Positions 62,281 through 64,000 of a stretch of DNA of 64,000 nt are shown here, piece by piece. The DNA is taken from NCBI RefSeq assembly GCF_012396605.1, contig NZ_JAAXPW010000016.1, forward strand, positions 1-64,000. Direction: 5' to 3'. The DNA is from Ureibacillus thermosphaericus. GTDB taxonomy: Bacteria > Bacillota > Bacilli > Bacillales_A > Planococcaceae. The notes beneath the pieces are model-generated. The model did no database searches and was not told where the DNA came from. It saw only the letters and a list, made by a program, of their open reading frames with translations. Numbering within the stretch: position 1 is the stretch's first letter; every line of letters starts with the position of its first letter. The position numbers and the translations under genes were made by a program.

Positions 62281-62772
62281 TTATTCAAAGTAGTCTATAT
62301 GAAATTTGTCTTTGTCGATTTCTGTTGCTAGTCCAGTATAATTGATTTTATTGTATTGTTCATATAATTCTGTCACTTCGTCTAACATATTGGGATCCAA
62401 CCAAATTCTTCTTTTCCCCTTTTTATATAAAACGAGAGGATGCTGATTAAACAATTTTGCGTCAAGTATTTCACTTACATGTTGTATGTCAAAAGGTTCC
62501 GTTATCGGGCGAAACATTTCGATGCGATGTTCAGAAAGAAAATGTAGAATTTCAGACACTGTCCAATCATCTTTAAAAAAAATAAACGAAATCATTTCAT
62601 AAGATGGTCCAGATTTTATAACTTGGACAAAACATCGATCCATTTGTATGCACTCAGTACGCTGAAAATTGAATGCATTTTCATAATTTTTGATGATGAT
62701 GTATTCAAAGCAATCTGGATATTCACGTAGTTCGCCAATTAATTTATTGTATTTATATTGTAAAAAATTCAC
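62281..62772 (-). CDS. Unknown protein, about 163 aa
   Basis: Not recognised. A soluble alpha/beta-looking protein with no signal peptide, containing YIIIKNYENAFNFQRTECIQMDRCFVQVIKSG and a C-terminal acidic part. I favour the GTG at 62772 (VNFLQYKYNKL), seven bases behind GAGGG; upstream TTG (62790) and GTG (62799) starts are possible. A near-consensus cre-like sequence lies about 60-70 bp upstream. Single gene without a clear terminator behind it. Confidence 0.6.
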   Translation of the reverse strand: MNFLQYKYNKLIGELREYPDCFEYIIIKNYENAFNFQRTECIQMDRCFVQVIKSGPSYEMISFIFFKDDWTVSEILHFLSEHRIEMFRPITEPFDIQHVSEILDAKLFNQHPLVLYKKGKRRIWLDPNMLDEVTELYEQYNKINYTGLATEIDKDKFHIDYFE

Positions 62773-62829
62773 AACCTTACCCTCTTGCAATGAGTTCACC
62801 TGCCTATAATCCTTTTCAACACACTGAAA

Positions 62830-62843
62830 AGTAAGCGTTTACA
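62830..62843. promoter_or_regulatory. cre-like site (CcpA operator candidate)
   Basis: AGTAAGCGTTTACA matches the palindromic CcpA consensus TGWNANCGNTNWCA at all but the first position. It lies upstream of the unknown gene ending at 62281, where it could mediate catabolite control. Confidence 0.5.
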
Positions 62844-62910
62844 CAAGTATAGAAATAAATGAACATTTTTTTAATTTTATTTTATGATAATCATGCTCAC
62901 AATTGAACTG

Positions 62911-63060
62911 TTATTGAAAAATAATCAATTTAATCATGCTAATAACAATAAAAATTCCAATGAGGATAATTGAATAATGAAAAAAGTCACTATTTTCATT
63001 ATTTCTTTCAAACTCAATTATTCTTTTTTTATCATCTTTCGCCCGTCGATTCATCATCAT
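62911..63060 (-). CDS. Small single-pass membrane protein, unknown
   Basis: About 49 aa. A very basic/acidic N-terminal half (NRRAKDDKKRIIEFERNNENSDFF) is followed by one hydrophobic helix (YSIILIGIFIVISMIKLIIF) to the C terminus. The cluster of three ATGs at 63054-63060 follows GGAAGGAAG directly, so the third (63054) has the best spacing. A longer open frame to 63171 lacks a ribosome binding site. Similar charged tail-anchored peptides are common in spore formers, but I do not recognise this one. Confidence 0.45.
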   Translation of the reverse strand: MMMNRRAKDDKKRIIEFERNNENSDFFHYSIILIGIFIVISMIKLIIFQ

Positions 63061-63278
63061 CTTCCTTCCGTTACAAAGCCACATTTGTATATAGTTTTTT
63101 CGAACAATCAACCCTTCATTCTTCAAGCAATATACAATTGAAATAAAAAAATGTGTCACTGATGATGGCAATTAGATAAGCCGTTCAAATTTTTATCACT
63201 TACAATAATTCCGCATTTGTACCACACGGCAATGAAATTTTGCCATACATTAAGTACGAATAAAGGGGGTGAAAATAT

Positions 63279-63404
63279 ATGTCTTCAAACTACGGCTCAG
63301 TAGGAGGATTCTTCGGAAACAAGTGTGATTTCGTTTTACTTGTAGTATTATTCATCCTTCTTATCATTGTAGGATCTTGCTATAATCATGGATATCAATA
63401 TTAA
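63279..63404 (+). CDS. YjcZ-family small sporulation peptide, 41 aa
   Basis: The reading frame starts MSSNYGSVGGFFGNKCD and continues into FVLLVVLFILLIIVG, then ends SCYNHGYQY. This glycine-rich start with a hydrophobic FxLLVVLFILLIIVG core is typical of the YjcZ/SscA-like tiny proteins of Bacillales, several of which are made in sporulation and found in spores. A strong GGGGGTG ribosome binding site precedes the ATG at the right distance, and a terminator follows at 63475. Two cysteines flank the hydrophobic segment. Confidence 0.85.
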   Translation: MSSNYGSVGGFFGNKCDFVLLVVLFILLIIVGSCYNHGYQY

Positions 63405-63474
63405 TAAGGTCAGTAAATCCTCTTTACTTTCACTGTCCGCCATAAATTCCCCTTACTAACATCTTTCTTTTTTA

Positions 63475-63507
63475 CGACCTAAAGCCATATCTTTAGGTCG
63501 TTTTTTT
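63475..63507 (+). terminator. Terminator behind the YjcZ-like gene
   Basis: CGACCTAAAG paired with CTTTAGGTCG and followed by seven Ts on the plus strand. Confidence 0.9.
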
Positions 63508-63513
63508 GTATAG

Positions 63514-63550
63514 AAAAAAACCATTTTGAACAACGAGTGGTTCAAAATGG
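63514..63550 (-). terminator. Terminator behind the 63558-63746 gene
   Basis: CCATTTTGAACC/GGTTCAAAATGG-type stem with a loop of about seven bases and seven Ts on the minus strand. Confidence 0.88.
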
Positions 63551-63557
63551 AATTTCA

Positions 63558-63746
63558 TTAATTTAACATTTTATGAGGCAGATTTTCATACATATCAAAG
63601 ATCTCAGTTGCCGTTTCTTTTATCAGTTCTTCATCTCCATAATGAATAGCACTATCTAATTTTGCATAAATCAATAATAAAATACTTTTTGCTTCTGCCT
63701 CATCCAAATATTGAATCTTCTGTTTTACAATTTGAATTCGATTCAA
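63558..63746 (-). CDS. Unknown small protein, 62 aa
   Basis: Not recognised. A soluble, helix-rich protein (IQIVKQKIQYLDEAEAKSILLLIYAKLDSAIHYGDEELIKETATEIFDMYENL). The start is a TTG preceded by GAGAGGTGG, and a strong terminator follows, so it is likely a genuine short gene. No membrane segment and no cysteine. Confidence 0.6.
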   Translation of the reverse strand: MNRIQIVKQKIQYLDEAEAKSILLLIYAKLDSAIHYGDEELIKETATEIFDMYENLPHKMLN

Positions 63747-63881
63747 CTACGCCACCTCTCTTTCTCTCTACGTAGCTATTATACTGTAATAATTTATAAG
63801 CTTGTTAATGATGAAACCAATTTATTAAAAAAAAGACATTTCTAATAAAATATGACCACAAGTTTAGGCAAATTTCAACAA

Positions 63882-63923
63882 ATATAGACTGCCTTGTAAT
63901 TCCAAATTTAAGGCAGTCTATAT
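63882..63923. terminator. Bidirectional terminator
   Basis: ATATAGACTGCCTT paired with AAGGCAGTCTATAT around a 14-base loop, about ten bases beyond the stop of the partial gene at the right edge. Confidence 0.85.
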
Positions 63924-63931
63924 TTTAGTGT

Positions 63932-64000
63932 TTATGAATTTATATTTACTAAAATTCTTCCTTTTGCTTGTCCTTTTAGTAAAATTGGGAAAGCATCAGG
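63932..64000 (-). CDS. C-terminal end of a probable MDR-type oxidoreductase (partial)
   Basis: Only the last 22 codons are in the window: PDAFPILLKGQAKGRILVNI followed by NS and TAA. The K-G-x-x-x-G-R-I-L-V pattern is typical of the extreme C terminus of medium-chain dehydrogenases/quinone oxidoreductases, but the fragment is too short for a firm call. It is followed by a terminator. Confidence 0.45.
   Translation of the reverse strand, partial: PDAFPILLKGQAKGRILVNINS

Overview
The window reads as a chromosomal core segment of a low-GC, endospore-forming member of the Bacillales. It carries spoVB, safA, spo0B, spoIVFA/FB, a SpoIIB-like gene, spoVID and a YjcZ-type peptide. Gene order follows the tcdA/aspS to tig/ysoA segment known from Bacillus subtilis. 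The AT-rich codon use, the protein sequences and the differences from B. subtilis (two adjacent folC genes, a SpoVID without LysM, no comC, lonB or ysxE at their usual places) suggest the Planococcaceae side (Lysinibacillus/Ureibacillus-like). That placement is inference, not a search result.

Layout, left to right. Positions 1-121 are the 5' end of a leftward group II intron sitting just behind the terminator of an unknown gene. Next come tcdA, a 6S-type RNA, and the T-box controlled hisS-aspS operon. From 6 to 16 kb: an SH3b/amidase_3 cell-wall hydrolase, then dtd, rel, apt, recJ, secDF and comN. From 16 to 25 kb: spoVB, a DUF421 gene, yajC-tgt-queA-ruvB-ruvA read leftward, and safA with a coupled CotS-like kinase-fold gene. 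niaR diverges from safA. From 26 to 36 kb: pheB-pheA plus a DCC protein, spo0B-obg, rplU-prp-rpmA with an L21 leader, spoIVFA-spoIVFB, and mreBCD-minCD. From 36 to 45 kb: radC, maf, a SpoIIB-like gene, tandem folC paralogues, a degenerate 21-bp repeat array, and valS with its own T-box. From 45 to 59 kb: spoVID, the haem operon hemAXCDBL, lonA-engB, clpX, tig and a ysoA-like TPR gene. The last 5 kb is accessory-like: a DUF3231 gene, a stand-alone DnaA domain-I protein, a MaoC hydratase, UspA, several unknown small genes, a YjcZ peptide and the end of an oxidoreductase gene.

Most genes point left. The only rightward ones are the amidase, spoVB, niaR, a 69-aa membrane peptide, the DUF3231 gene and the YjcZ peptide. 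Functional blocks: tRNA charging, editing and modification (aspS, hisS, valS, dtd, tcdA, tgt, queA); stringent response and purine salvage; DNA repair (recJ, ruvAB, radC); protein export and quality control (secDF, yajC, lonA, clpX, tig); cell shape and division placement (mreBCD, minCD); tetrapyrrole synthesis from glutamyl-tRNA to uroporphyrinogen III; and sporulation/coat assembly. The non-core signals of most interest are the orphan DnaA domain-I protein, the conserved-loop hairpin repeats (one of which supplies the last codons of the MaoC gene), the 21-bp array, and the intron edge. No complete novel defence or mobile system is visible.
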